Assembly: GCF_037042905.1 (NCBI RefSeq)
Contig: NW_026974140.1
Coordinates: 11,047,001-11,111,000, forward strand
From: Lytechinus pictus
Lineage: Eukaryota > Echinodermata > Echinoidea > Temnopleuroida > Toxopneustidae
Reading direction: 5' to 3'
Length of the DNA: 64,000 nt
Program-made: the position numbers and the translations under genes
In this document: positions 34,810-45,703 of the stretch, one piece after another
How positions within the stretch are numbered: the stretch's first letter is position 1
How the letters are laid out: each line of letters opens with the position of its first letter
The notes under the pieces: model-generated
Databases searched by the model: none
What the model was told of the DNA's origin: nothing
The model's input: only the letters and a program-made list of their open reading frames with translations

Positions 34810-35577
34810 GTTACACTCCGTAATTCCGAAGATTCGTTATTCCGAAGGTTCGTTATTCCGAAGGTTCGTTATTCCGAAGGTTCGTAATTCCGAAACACGT
34901 AAATTGCCTATACCTCGATGTTCGCTAATCCGAAAACGAAAAACGGTTCGTTAATCCGAACATTTGTGGCGTTATTCCGAATGTTCGTCAGTCCGAAAAC
35001 GAAATAAGGTTCGTTGTTCCGAAGGTTCGTTAATCTGAAAACAAAATAAGGTTCTTTATTCCGAAGGTTCGTTAATCCGAAAACAAAATAAGGTTCTTTA
35101 TTCCGAAGGTTCGTTAATCCGAAAAATTAAATAATTGGTGGCGAAGCCGGGTAAGCGTGGTGGCGCATACATTCGTAATTCCGAAGCTTCGTTATTCCGA
35201 AGGTTCGTATTTCCGAAGGTTCGTTATTCCGAAGGTTCGTTAGTCCGAAAACGAAATGAGGTTTGTTATTCCGAAGGTTCGTTAATCCGAAAAAGAAATG
35301 AGGTTCGTAATTCCGAAGGTTCGTTAGTCCGAAAACTAAATGATTAACTAACCTTATTTCGTTTTCGGATTAACGAACCTTCGGAACATCGAACCTTATT
35401 TCGTTTTCGGATTATCGAACCTTCGGAATAGCGCCACAAATGTTCGGATTAACGAACCCTTTAACGTTTTCGGATTAACGAACATCGAGGTATAGGCAAT
35501 TTACGTGTTTCGGAATTACGAACCTTCGGAATAAAGAACCTTCGGAATTACGAACCTTCGGAATTACGAAGTGTAAC
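34810..35577. mobile_element. Foldback element made of 16-bp repeat units
   Basis: Starts GTTACACTCCGTAATTCCGA and ends TTCGGAATTACGAAGTGTAAC, its reverse complement. The left arm is a run of GGTTCGTTATTCCGAA-type units, alternating with GTTCGTTAATCCGAAAACGA; from about 35345 the right arm carries the same units inverted. A short non-repetitive stretch (TGGTGGCGAAGCCGGGTAAG) lies at 35136-35155. The 70-codon frame in it is only the repeat read through. Flanking duplication not seen. Confidence 0.85.
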
Positions 35578-36000
35578 CGCGTGGTGGAGGGGGGGGGGGG
35601 AAACACCGTTGCTGTTCAATTTTTATGAGGATGGGGAGGCAAATAAAAGAAGGGCAGCCGAGCAAAGTAGAGTAAAGAAGAGCGAAGCCTTTTTGAAATG
35701 ATATCTTATGGTTTATCGGCTTATTTTATTCTATATATAAGGGTGGTTATCTCGACAAACCTTGATAACTTTTTATGACCACCTAATTCCAATATTGTAT
35801 CTTTTTATTGTCATTTGTATCTGTTTAATACTTGTTTTACATGTACTTTACATTTTCTTGCCTTATTATTGTACATTGTATTTGTTATTACTGTATTCTA
35901 TACTCTGTATTGATTTTTATTGGAATTGAATAAAACATTGAATTGAATTGAAAAATGGTTAGATATATATTTAGGCTTTATTTTTCGCGAGAGAGTGTAA
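35578..36000 (+). repeat. Probable 3' untranslated tail of a non-LTR retrotransposon
   Basis: T-rich sequence at 35755-35920 leads to AATTGAATAAAACATTGAAT and a (GAATT)n tail at 35922-35952, a form typical of 3' ends of non-LTR elements. No reverse transcriptase is attached. Confidence 0.5.
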
Positions 36001-36350
36001 CGAGCGAGCGGTTTGGAAAAAAATTCAAACCTGATGTTATAAAACCCGTTTTTTGGTCAATTACTGTTAAAATGGCATCCTTGTGAGGTGTTGCGAGCGT
36101 GAATTGCAAGCTCAAACTATTGAACATATCAATAAGAAATGAAAATAAAATATTATGAGCAGTTTTTGCAATAATTGAAAAGATGTGCATCTAACTGAAG
36201 AATTAACACGAGCGCGAAGTGCGAGCTGAAATATACTGACCAGAAAAGAAACCTATTAAGGACGGCCTTTAGTGACTCATGAATAGGATACATTGAATAA
36301 TGCGAGTGCGAAGCGCAATCCTGAAAACAGGACATTCTAAGCCTTTTTTA
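36001..36350. repeat. Core-repeat array, short, opposite orientation
   Basis: Cores near 36090, 36208 and 36302 (CGAGCGCGAAGTGCGAGCTG type) in the same orientation as at 1179-2268, spaced about 95-120 bp. Confidence 0.65.
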
Positions 36351-37300
36351 TAACCATAAACGGTGAGTACCTTACTAAACAATAACTGATAACAATAACC
36401 AAAAAATTCGGATTTTCTAATCTAAAATGTATACTTTAAAAGGGTATTTCATTTCGAAATAAAGGCGCAGTTCATTTTGGAAAAAACAAGGGAATTTCCC
36501 ATTTTGGAAAAATAGTATTTCGTTCCTACGGGGATTTTTTTTTTGTTGGGGGTGGAAGTGCCCCCTGCCCCCCCCCCCCCGCTTTCACTGCCCCCTTTGG
36601 AAGGGGATGATCTATCGTTACCAGGGGCGTTTACGTACGCAGAATTCTCTCAAAGGGATGATTATTTATGAGGCTAGTTCATGTTTTATGTATTTCTCTC
36701 ATCGCTAGACCTGCAAATATTTGTTTTATTATTCATTTTATTTATACGGTTTAAACATAAATAAATGTACATGATACAAAGGTACAAGGATCAAACTGAA
36801 CATGTTTATAATAAGTACAACTTTAAAACAAATTCAGACTATTGAATATCAAACAAATAGAATATAAATGTATTCAACGAGAAAACTACTATTAACCTAT
36901 TAACGAAAACCAGTATAAGAGCAGAATTATTATCATATAAGTTATCAAATCAAATATCGATAGGGGCGTGTTGATGCATTTTGAAATTGTTTTGTAAAAG
37001 TTCAAAATGTCTACTGAAAGATCAATTCTTGATTAATGTTTACCACTTATAAACCTTTAAAAAAATCGCTCTGCGCGGTGGGGGGGGGGTGATTGTTTGG
37101 ACCAGAATAGGGGTGATAAAGACCCCTTTTTTGCCGGGTTGGGGCAAAAAAAGCCAGCCGCAGCCATCGTAGCCAGCTTTTCGGAATGAGGGGGGGGGGG
37201 AGGGGTATTTCGCATTAAATTTGTATGTGTATTTATACAGATGTGGATCAGACCTGAAAAGGAAAATTTTGAGACCTGAATATAATAAGTACTTCAAAGA
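36351..37300. other. Intergenic, nothing recognised
   Basis: Has a C-tract near 36570 and G-tracts near 37080 and 37190. No gene. The C/G tracts resemble element boundaries, but no paired ends were found. Confidence 0.4.
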
Positions 37301-37630
37301 ACGAACCTTATTTCATTTTCGGATTAACGAACCTCATTTCGTGTTCGGACTAACGAACCTTCGGAATTACGAACCTCTTTTCGTTTTCGGACTAACGAAC
37401 CTTCGGAATTACGAAGCTCTTTTCGTTTCGGACTAACGAACCTTCGGAATTACGAACCTTACTTCGTTTTCAGACTAACGAACCTTCGAAATTACGAACC
37501 TTCGGAATAACTAACCTTTGGAATATTCGAACCTTTGGAATAACTAACCTTTGGAATATTCGAACCTTTGGAATAACTAACCTTTGGAATATTCGAACCT
37601 TCGGAATAACGAAGCGTTGGAATTACGAAT
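37301..37630. repeat. Single arm of the 16-bp repeat family
   Basis: A run of CCTTCGGAATTACGAA-type units with interleaved TTTTCGGACTAACGAA, the orientation of the right arm of 34810-35577. It decays into CCTTTGGAATAACTAA units near 37510-37590. No opposing arm, so it is a half or expanded derivative. Confidence 0.75.
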
Positions 37631-37689
37631 GTATGCGAAAATGGATAGTGAAGGAAAAAGCAAGTTCACTTGCATTTTTACACCACTGA

Positions 37690-37771
37690 GTCTTCTTCTT
37701 CTACTACTACCATTACTACTACTACTACTACTATATTACTACTACTACTTCTACTACTACTACTACTACGG
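37690..37771. repeat. (CTA)n microsatellite
   Basis: About 80 bp of CTACTA repeats. Confidence 0.9.
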
Positions 37772-37776
37772 CGGCG

Positions 37777-39594
37777 GTGGATCCAGGGGGCCAGGAGGCC
37801 CGCCCCTCCCCCTATTGGCGGAGCAAAAAAAAAGGGGGGGAATGAATAAAAAAAAGTAAAAGGGAAGGGGGAAAAAGAGAAAAGGATAATTAGAGGAGGA
37901 TGACGATTAAATAAAATAAGAAGAGGGGAAGACTTGGGAAATAAAAAGATCTTTCATGTCACTATATTACATTTTTGCTCGCGCTTCGCGCTCGCATTGC
38001 CTGATCGATGATACATATCTTGCTCAATATGATTAAAATGTCAAGTTTGAAGTCAACATACATAACATTTTCAACTCGGACATCGTGCTTTCATTATTTT
38101 GCTTGATTTACAAATTAATTTGAAAAAAAGGTGCTTCGTAAAATGTCCATTTTATGGTATGAATATCAACATTTTCAGCTTGCGCTGCGCGCTTGCATTA
38201 TTTAATATTTTATTTGTCAAGTACCTATATCTTCTTCGCGCATTCTATAAAGTTAAAAAAATATCCCTTTGAGTTATATATACCTCTATATTAATTCTAT
38301 AACAACCTTCTTAAAATTCCCTTTTCATGACAGTTTATAATGAACATTTTCAACTCGTGACCCATGCATCATATTTAATAATTACGAAAGTGCTTAAAGT
38401 GTCCAGTTTTCAGGCCTTGATATCAACAAATTTCGCGCTCTCATTAGGCTTATGAGAATAATAAACAAGATAATAATATTTTTACAAATTCCTATATAAT
38501 CCAAGTGTCCCTTTTTTAGAATGGAATATCGACAAGTTCCATCTCGCGATTAGGAAGAGGAATAGGTAGATATCATTTTCATATAAAGAAGAATGTTCTT
38601 AGAATATCCCGGTCCTAGGTCGAAATTATAATAAAAAATATCAGCTCTCGCTTCGCTCTCGCATCATTTATTAAGTGCAATCCATATCTACTTCGCAATT
38701 TCCCTACACAGTGCTTGAAATAGTGCTTAAATTGACCCTTTTCAGATCGGAATGTCATATATCTTCAGCTAACGCTTTGCGCTCGCATTATTGATTTTCA
38801 TGATAAAAATGTACATGTATTTAGAATGTCCAGATTCTTGGTGTAAATATAAAATATGCGCAAGCATGTTCATTGAGATACGCAACTTGTTCTTTATTCA
38901 AAACGTGCTGGAATTATTCAGTTTCAAATCAGTATATCAGAAATTTCTGCTCGCGCTTCGCGCTCGCATTATGAGGAAAATACCCAATTGCCCAGTTTTA
39001 ATGATTTACAAAGCATGGATAGAGTGTCCCGTTCTTAGGTCTAAAACACAATTTTCCCGCTCGAATCAAGCGTTTAGTTATATACCTATCCTGTTCATGA
39101 TTAAAAAAGTTCATGGAATTACATTTTTTAGGTAAAAACGTCAAAAAATTTCAGCTCGCGCTTCGCGCACACATAATTTGGTCGTTGAAATATGTTTTGT
39201 CTTCATGGCTAACTGCATTCCCGAGCAGGTCCCTTTTCGATCACGCTGGAATTTAATACTTTCTGCTCGCGCTTCGTGCTCGCAGTAATAACTTAGTTAG
39301 ATAAGCATCTTGTTCAGGATCAGAAACATTGCCCAAAATGTCAAATTTTTAGAACAAAGTACATGAAATTTTCAAAAATTTTAGCTCGCGCTTGCGCAAT
39401 ATAAAAAAAAGGCATATAGGATTATTATATATCATTGTTGTTTTAAAAGAATAGCGCTATTACTGTTACGACTACCCCAGGCCTTCAAGAAACAAACAAA
39501 AATCAATTTTGAGCGGCTGATCGGGGAAAATATGGGTGAAAAAAAAAATCGGGCCCCCGGCCCATATTTGCGAAAGCTGGATCTGCCCCTGTAC
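37777..39594. mobile_element. Element with GGATCCAG-type ends carrying a long core-repeat array
   Basis: The left end CGGCGGTGGATCCAGGGGGC and the right end AAGCTGGATCTGCCCCTG are imperfect inverted ends. Flanks TACTACGG and TACTAACA agree at only 5 of 8 bases, and the left flank is a microsatellite, so the duplication is doubtful. Inside, cores of the GCTCGCGCTTCGCGCTCGC type occur near 37978, 38180, 38643, 38770, 38950, 39156, 39266 and 39386. Confidence 0.6.
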
Positions 39595-39725
39595 TAACAC
39601 TACTACTATTACCTGGTACTATCTCGTCTGAATTATTTCTACCTGAAAATGGGACATTCTAAGCACATCCTGGCTTTTTGCAAACATGACCACGGTGAGT
39701 ACAATCAAAGCTGATATTTTGATAT

Positions 39726-40275
39726 ATTAAAACCCCCCGGGGGGGGGGGCAATCGACCAAAAAAGTGGTAGTAGTTTGCCGCGGGCGAGACAAAAAACGG
39801 GGGCCTTGGAGCGGGCTTATTGTAAAAAGGAGGGTCCTCGGAACCGGCTTCGGAACTACCAATGTTTGTGAAAACGGGGGTCCTTGGAACGGATCGCCAG
39901 CGTGTGCAGTGCATCCCTATATGGAACGGGCATGCAGCTAGCGCGGCCTCCGCCGGGTGCGCTCGCGCAGAGGCGATGGTCGGACAGCGCTCTGCGGCAG
40001 CTTTTCACCAAAATTGCAGCTCATTGTAGCAGATCAATGCGACCGGAGCGGCGTAATGAAAAATATGCGAAGCTTTGGAGCGGATTTTCTTCTTTTTTCT
40101 CGATAAGAAGAAAATGCTATGCTTTGGAGCGGCTTTCTTTGTTCTTTTTCTCAATAAGACAAAAATGCTATGCCTTGGAACGGAAATTTGAGTGTAAAAA
40201 TGGGGGTCCCCTCCGCGGCACATACCCACTATGCATTATATACTGTGTGCCCCCCCCCCCCCCCGGGATTAAAAC
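39726..40275. mobile_element. G/C-homopolymer-ended element with 8-bp duplication
   Basis: The element 39734-40267 (534 bp) opens with CCCCC plus a long G run and closes with a long C run plus GGG. Flanks are a perfect 8-bp duplication, ATTAAAAC (39726-39733 and 40268-40275). The interior differs from 10038-10587 and has repeated words such as GCTTTGGAGCGG. Frames here are unsupported. Confidence 0.75.
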
Positions 40276-41112
40276 GGGGCAATTTCAGGGACTGTACCGT
40301 GTTTGCCGATAGATGGCGTTTACATATCGACAAATTAATTCGGCGGATAATTCGAAAGCATAAATTTTACGAGAAAGAGAGATGCCGATGACAAGCTTCA
40401 AATCAAGGAAATCTGACTGATTTAATGCGTGAGTAAAAATTCGTGGCGTTTTTTTATTATTAAGTAATGCCAGCTCGGTGATATGATGAGGCAAATTAAG
40501 GTAATGAAAGTGTATGCAAAATGTGTGAAAAATGGTGTGTCAAATCGCCAAGCCTTAATTTATTTATGTGTCTGTCCGCCCGTTACAGAGAACGGGCTTT
40601 TGAAGGTTCTTCTCGCCCCAACTCTAGGCATCGGATGTTGCTTGTCACCGCTCATCAAATTACTCTGGAAAGACGCGTCGTGCGCGCCCTTAATAGCAAT
40701 CTGAATAAAAACAAAGACAAGTTTAATCACCGATAGTGGTTTAGCCTGAGGAGCTTGAATTTTAAAGAATATCATGTTGGAAAGAGTTCCCCTAGACCAA
40801 AAGCTTCGGTCTCTGTTAATGTTATGTTGGTTGTTCAGCTGAATTTGTTGGCCGTTGGCTTCACTCACCAAATAAAGAGACAGAAGTTCTAGTGCGATCT
40901 GTACAGGGGACTCAATGGCCATATGTTTATGTGTATTAAGTTTGGATAAAACAGGGCAGTGAAGTTGCGCGACAGCCGAGGTAAGTCACTGTTTTTGTTC
41001 CTTTTTAAGTTTTAACTTGATTTTCCCCGTTTTTTGGCAATTAATGCCAAGACACGCAAGAAGGAATATTAATTTGCATTTCGGTCGTGTTAATTTTCAA
41101 AAGTTTGATTCA
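40276..41112. other. Intergenic, nothing recognised
   Basis: Small frames on both strands (up to 120 codons at 40560-40922, - strand) show no family features and overlap each other. No element ends seen. Confidence 0.4.
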
Positions 41113-41259
41113 TTAACCCTTTCCATGCGTACTTCGCACGTATGCACACTTGGTGCCGTGCGAACTTCGCATTTCACGCTCAAGCAAACAATGCATTGTT
41201 TCCCTCCCTGAAAAGAATTCAGCACAGAGGGGTTCGTGGCCCAGCGCACAAAGAGTTAA
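41113..41259. mobile_element. Small TTAA-flanked MITE
   Basis: The element 41117-41255 (139 bp) begins CCCTTTCCATGCGTAC and ends GCGCACAAAGAG, flanked by TTAA at 41113-41116 and 41256-41259. Its ends resemble those of the 846-bp element at 41496. Confidence 0.65.
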
Positions 41260-41439
41260 AGACAAAAATTGAAGAGCCCCGACGGTGGGATTTTGCATTG
41301 TAAGTCCCCTAATGGTGGCTGCACGATAGCGAGCCATCTGTGTACGAGGAGAAATTTAAAAAATAAAAACATGTTAAAAAACTCAATGAGAATTTGTATT
41401 TTAATTATGCCAGATATAAATTGGCAATAATACTCTGGT

Positions 41440-42525
41440 CCACCACTATCAGATGTAATTATTACTACAGAAAAGGTAGAAAAGAAAGTTCTTAACTCTT
41501 TGCCCGCCACGTACGCTATCCCCCCTGCGCCACATTAATTTTGGGGTGCCACATTCAGAGGGGGTTTGCGTGCACTGTCTTATATTCAACTCGCAATAAC
41601 TTTTTACTGGTTTGTCGTATTGAAAAAAATTGTGTAGCAAAGTTTTAGAGAAATGAATACTCTTGCCAATGGCATCATTTTTGCTATGTATAAAATCATA
41701 GATTTTGAGAATTTCAACTTTACATTCTGTTTCCAATTTTTCGTTTACGAGGGTATTTTATACCTCTTATATTCAATACTTCCTAATGAAGGTTAAATTT
41801 CTAAGTTAGTCCATTGAAAAGATGTGTTCTTTAGCTTTCATTACATACCAAATCCATGTCTTTATGGTCATTATGAGCTAAGCAGTTTAGGATTGAAATG
41901 GGGCATTCAAAGAGAGTAAACTGACAATGAACTAAACTCTTCTATTGAAATTGTCCCTGGCTTCTTCTCAATAGACTTCCCGTCCTGGGAGACTTCGCAT
42001 CTATTGATACTTTGATCCCCTTATTGTTATAGGGAGGTGGTATTTTGTATCATTCTTTTATTACAAGGAAAGCAGTGCAAGCTATTGAAAGCTCATCGAA
42101 ATATATCCTAAAGCAGTTAAAAAAACTAAATTTTACGCGAAAAATGTCTATGTAAACAACGTCGGCGAAAGCTATAACACGAAAGCTAGATTCGTAAACA
42201 ATGCAATACACGCGTCGCTATTGTATGTGTGTGCACACAATTACAATTAAATGCGTTCCGTATGCATTGTGCGAACTGTGACTTGAGTCGTCGTTGGCAG
42301 TCCGCTGTATGTGCCGCGAGTCGTCCGTGGCGGGCAAAGAGTTAAACTGAATGGAAGCAAATCTCCAGGTCCAGATGAAATGCATACAAGTCTGTTGAAG
42401 GAAACTGCTCGTTCCATTTCTGTTCCACTACAAATCATCTTTGAGAAGTCATTTGATGAAGGCATGCTTTATAGTGATTGGAAAGTCGGTAACATAACTC
42501 TGCTATACAAAAAGGGAAGTGGCCA
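41440..42525 (+). pseudogene. Non-LTR reverse transcriptase, N-terminal part, split by TTAA element
   Basis: The left piece (DVIITTEKVEKKVL, ending 41491) and the right piece (NGSKSPGPDEMHTSLLKE through WKVGNITLLYKKGS, ending about 42525) are consecutive family blocks, corresponding to the region before reverse transcriptase motif 1. The break coincides exactly with the TTAA-flanked insertion: one TTAA copy and the flanking bases restore the reading phase. After KKGS the frame enters unrelated sequence. Confidence 0.8.
41492..42345. mobile_element. 846-bp TTAA-flanked element inserted in the LINE
   Basis: The element 41496-42341 has perfect 16-bp inverted ends, CTCTTTGCCCGCCACG and its complement, and TTAA on both sides (41492-41495, 42342-42345). 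Interrupting a recognisable coding frame confirms TTAA as the target duplication. piggyBac-like or Kolobok-like by duplication; no transposase frame. Confidence 0.9.
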
Positions 42526-42839
42526 TGCGTTTTTATGTTGGGCCCACACAGCTTGTATCGTTACATTTGCGTGACAAGCATAGCACAGAAATGATTAATA
42601 GTATAAAACTTTAAATACATGTGCTACATGGGTATATTTGGTATCACATTAAAGGGATTGGGAATCTTTATACCAATTACTTTAAAGAAAAAGAAATGCC
42701 TGAGGCTGAGATTGACCTCGGAAAATATGACGTATTTCCGGCAGTTCGTGTTGAGTGTCATCTGCTGAACCCAGCACTGCGGCTGGTGTTGACGATCTAC
42801 GTGCAATTTCCCCATTCACCAACACCAACCCCCAGGGAT
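42526..42839. other. Unassigned insert within the LINE
   Basis: About 310 bp between the break after KKGS and the next MITE. It replaces roughly the middle of the reverse transcriptase. No inverted ends identified. Confidence 0.4.
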
Positions 42840-43254
42840 TGGGTAAAATCACGATTTCAAGTTCGGTGTTGGTGTTGGCAATCTCAAGCTCGTGAACAGG
42901 CGGCGAACACGATGAGATATCCCCGTAAAATTAGCTTTTACAGTTAAGATGAGTACAAATCATTTGAGCTGTATATATTTTGATGAAGAATAATGTTCAC
43001 TCTTTCGAATTCTTGAATTAATTAAAACATTGGTATTCTGTACGATGAGAATTTAATGCATTTCTCTCCGATTTCATTTTCGTCGTTGAGACTTCTCGCG
43101 TGAAGTTGAGATGATTTAGCAGCGCAGAGGCAGGACGTCATGTGCTATCGATAACGCAATCGGTATCATTCCTCTGAACCCAGCTTGGTGTTGGAGCTCG
43201 GTTCAGCGGCCTTTTTACGCTCTCAACACCAAACACTGAACTTGAAATCACCCA
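42840..43254. mobile_element. MITE with GGTGTTGG ends, about 415 bp
   Basis: The left end has GATTTCAAGTTCGGTGTTGG (42852-42871); the right end is its diverged complement, CAACACCAAACACTGAACTT then GAAATCACCCA. Inserted in, or at a deletion of, the LINE reverse transcriptase. Confidence 0.65.
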
Positions 43255-43775
43255 TTGTCTTTTTCATCTTTATAAATTATTTACCTAATATTTTGGATAA
43301 TTCTGTGTATATTTTTGCCGACGATACCAAAATCATCGGTGATGTCAGTTCTGATGTTAAGCAAAAAAGACTCTTCAAGCCGATCTTACGCATGCTGTCG
43401 AATGGAGTGAAACCTGGCAACTCAAGTTTAATACTAAAAATGCAAGGTTCTACATATTGGAAAGAACAATTCAAGAAGTGTTTATTCTATGAATGGAGAT
43501 GAATTAGAACCATGTCAGCAGGAGAAAAATCTCGGTGTTATGGATGAAGAGCTCAATTTTCACCAACATGTCTCAGCAGCTGTTTTGAAAGATAACCAAA
43601 TACTTGGAATAATACACAGGACTTTTTCTCAAATAACCTCTGAAATATTACCAATTTTGTTTGTAACTCTGGTTCGACCTCATCTGGAATATGGGAACAT
43701 TTTATGGCATGTGAGATTAAAAATGGATGCAGACAAAGTAGAGAAGGTGCAAAGGAGAGCTACTCGCATTATGAG
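43255..43775 (+). pseudogene. Non-LTR reverse transcriptase, catalytic end and thumb
   Basis: Resumes with VFFIFINYLPNILDNSVYIF and FADDTKIIGDVSSDV; FADD is the catalytic motif (about 43313-43325). After a frame change near 43490 it continues with CQQEKNLGVMDEELNFHQHV, LFVTLVRPHLEYGNILWHV and KVEKVQRRATRIMRG, ending at a MITE insertion. The palm motifs between KKGS and this point are missing. Confidence 0.8.
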
Positions 43776-43944
43776 GGGGTGTTTCATGAAAGTTGTCAGC
43801 ACTGACTAAATTGTCAGTGCTGACTATTTCAGTTACATGTAAGTCCTTGCTTTTGATTGGCCTAGAAGCCCTGGCCTCTGACTGTTACTATGGTAACTGT
43901 TGGAGAAAGATGTCTTGTCAGTGCTGACAACTTTCTTGTAACGG
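43776..43944. mobile_element. MITE with GTTGTCAGCACTGAC ends
   Basis: Left end GTTTCATGAAAGTTGTCAGC then ACTGAC; right end GTCAGTGCTGACAACTTTCT. It interrupts the LINE frame between RRATRIMRG and LQSLPYERRL. Related fragments lie near 6110-6300 and 48660-48810. Confidence 0.75.
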
Positions 43945-44350
43945 TCTCCAGAGCTTACCGTATGAGCGACGTCTAGAGAGACGTCTAGAGAGACTAAACC
44001 TTAACTCACTGTTTTATAGAAGAGGAGATATGAATACTGTTTACAAACTGTTAAATGGAAAGTTTGGGATCTCGAGTGACACATTCTTCACACCAGCAAT
44101 CCATTCAGCAATAGAGCGCACAAGTTCAAACCTTTCACACGACGATCTCGGTTGGAAGGAGTAAATTTTTTTGTCAAAGAGTAATTTCTGACTGGAACAT
44201 ACTGCCTACAGAAGTAGTGGAAGCTAAATCAGTGGAAAGGTTTAAACATCTGTTGGATAAATTTTGGTGAGGGGAAAGATTTAAAACCTCCATTTCTCAA
44301 CGCACGTAAAGTTTCACAAGTTTAAACTGTCTAGATAACCATCAATTACC
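43945..44350 (+). pseudogene. Non-LTR C-terminal region and 3' end
   Basis: Reads SLPYERRLERRLERLNLNSL, then RRGDMNTVYKLLNGKF. After a frameshift near 44160 it reads VISDWNILPTEVVEAKSVER then FKHLLDKFW, with stop at 44268-44270. The closing xWNxLPxEVV...FKxxLDxxW is a common C-terminus of CR1/L2-like elements. Confidence 0.75.
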
Positions 44351-44849
44351 AGAAGTAAAGACCGGAAAACCTACAGGAGAAGTCCTTCATTTCCGTACCT
44401 GATGTGATATCCTGAGTCTGGGCTGAGACTGAGACTCTGAGTAGGCTCTGTCTCTTTGGACTCCCTGGCTCTGCCTAGCCTAATGCGTATGAAGGTACGA
44501 AAAAACTGTTATTTTTATATGAAAAATGATAGGTTTCTTACCAGATCGTGTAGATCCCTTGATCCATTCGTAAACACCACAAATACAATAGGCTTGACCC
44601 TTCACCGCTTTTTTATGACGTAGCTTTGATAAGCATTGTTACGAATGCCGTTTTGAAGAACAATTTATAGATAAAAATTATTATTTGACAAATAATAAAA
44701 TTTGAAACTTAATTATAAATAATTATTATTGTAATAAAAATTCACAAAATATCAACCAAAATTACGAATACGAAATGAATGGCAATATTCCACAATACTG
44801 TAGACTAAATATGGTCATTATATTCTCTAGAAAGTGTATTGTTAGACCC
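44351..44849. other. Intergenic, nothing recognised
   Basis: Between the LINE relic and the MITE upstream of CEP135. AT-rich; the short CTGAGACTGAGACTCTGAG repeat at 44420-44440 may still be LINE 3' sequence. Confidence 0.4.
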
Positions 44850-45248
44850 ATTGTCATTGCAATCCTAATAACTAGTTGAATGGAAACTGGTTCAGGAAGC
44901 CATTTCGGAGGATAGCTTTGCTAGCGTTCCCATCTGATCACCCAAAGGTGGTTTTTAAACACCATGTAAAGCGGTCTTTTCAATACAGGAACACTCTCAT
45001 TGGGGTGACTTGTTTCGTGTAGCCATTCTACACAGTGTGTGGAGTAGCGCACCAAACAAAATGTGCAAAGATATGTTGTGTGCTCACCTACCCTTAAACT
45101 AGTAAATGAGGCAAAGCGGTCGTGTAAACCTCATCGCGAGGTGGTTTTCCAAAGTGGTTTGGAAGGCTTCCAGTGTTCCTTTACACATTAAACTAGTTTC
45201 CACTAAACTGGTTTTTACTAAACTAGTTTTAGGACTAATGAGAATGGG
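44850..45248. mobile_element. MITE with AAACTAGTTT ends, about 400 bp
   Basis: Left: CAATCCTAATAACTAGTTGA, GGAAACTGGTT. Right: AACTGGTTTTTACTAAACTA then GTTTTAGGACTAATGAGAATG, the diverged complement. It lies immediately upstream of the first coding exon of CEP135. Confidence 0.65.
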
Positions 45249-45361
45249 ATCTTATTCCGTATAAACTCATTTTGAAATCGTCACCACACCTGGCATTAAT
45301 ATCTTTAGGATTTCTTTACTCTGAGCATTTTCCTTTGCTTATATTTTATTATTTTATTTAG

Positions 45362-45549
45362 GAATGTTGAGATGAGCGAGACAAGCTGCAATGACGACCG
45401 CACCTGAGAGAAAGTACACTGCGCTACGGAAGAGGCTAGATCAGCTAGGCTACCGCCAGGCCTTGGGTATAGAGTCTGTGCCTCTTGTCGAGAAGCTGTT
45501 TAGTGACCTGATTCACACTACAGAAAGTCTAAAGAATGCCAAGTTACAG
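45362..45549 (+). CDS. CEP135: CEP135, first coding exon
   Basis: Start of a CEP135 homologue, a coiled-coil centriole protein that acts in cartwheel/pinhead assembly and links it to microtubules. The acceptor AG is at 45360-45361, after a T-rich tract, so a non-coding first exon lies upstream. ATG is at 45391 and the coding part is 159 nt (53 codons) ending AAGTTACAG|GTAAC in phase 0. The protein starts MTTAPERKYTALRKRLDQLG, then YRQALGIESVPLVEKLFSDL and THTESL-like IHTTESLKNAKLQ, nearly collinear with vertebrate CEP135, which also starts MTTA-ERKY. This distinguishes it from the paralogue TSGA10. The start is fixed by that match. Confidence 0.93.
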
Positions 45550-45703
45550 GTAACATATTTTCTTTATCAGGAGAAACCATCAAGATAAAGATTTGAATTT
45601 TCTGGGTCCTTTAGTAAGTTACACAGTCTGCAAAAGTTAGCAGTTGATTATGCAGTTGGTTTGCATGATAATGATTAACAAATACAATTCTTCATTAAAA
45701 TCA

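Larger units (their letters stand above)
41400..44350 (+). mobile_element. Non-LTR retrotransposon relic, split by three insertions
   Basis: Pieces of one reverse transcriptase and C-terminal region run left to right: 41440-41491, 42346-42525, 43255-43775 and 43945-44270. They are separated by inserts at 41496-42341, around 42526-43254 and at 43776-43944. The 5' part (endonuclease) is absent. Style and C-terminus suggest the CR1/L2/Rex neighbourhood, not resolved. A 12-bp tandem duplication lies at 43968-43991. Confidence 0.8.

Noticed and set aside
40560..40922. 120-codon - strand frame as a gene
   Set aside because: No family features; overlaps + strand frames of similar quality; no splice or promoter support.
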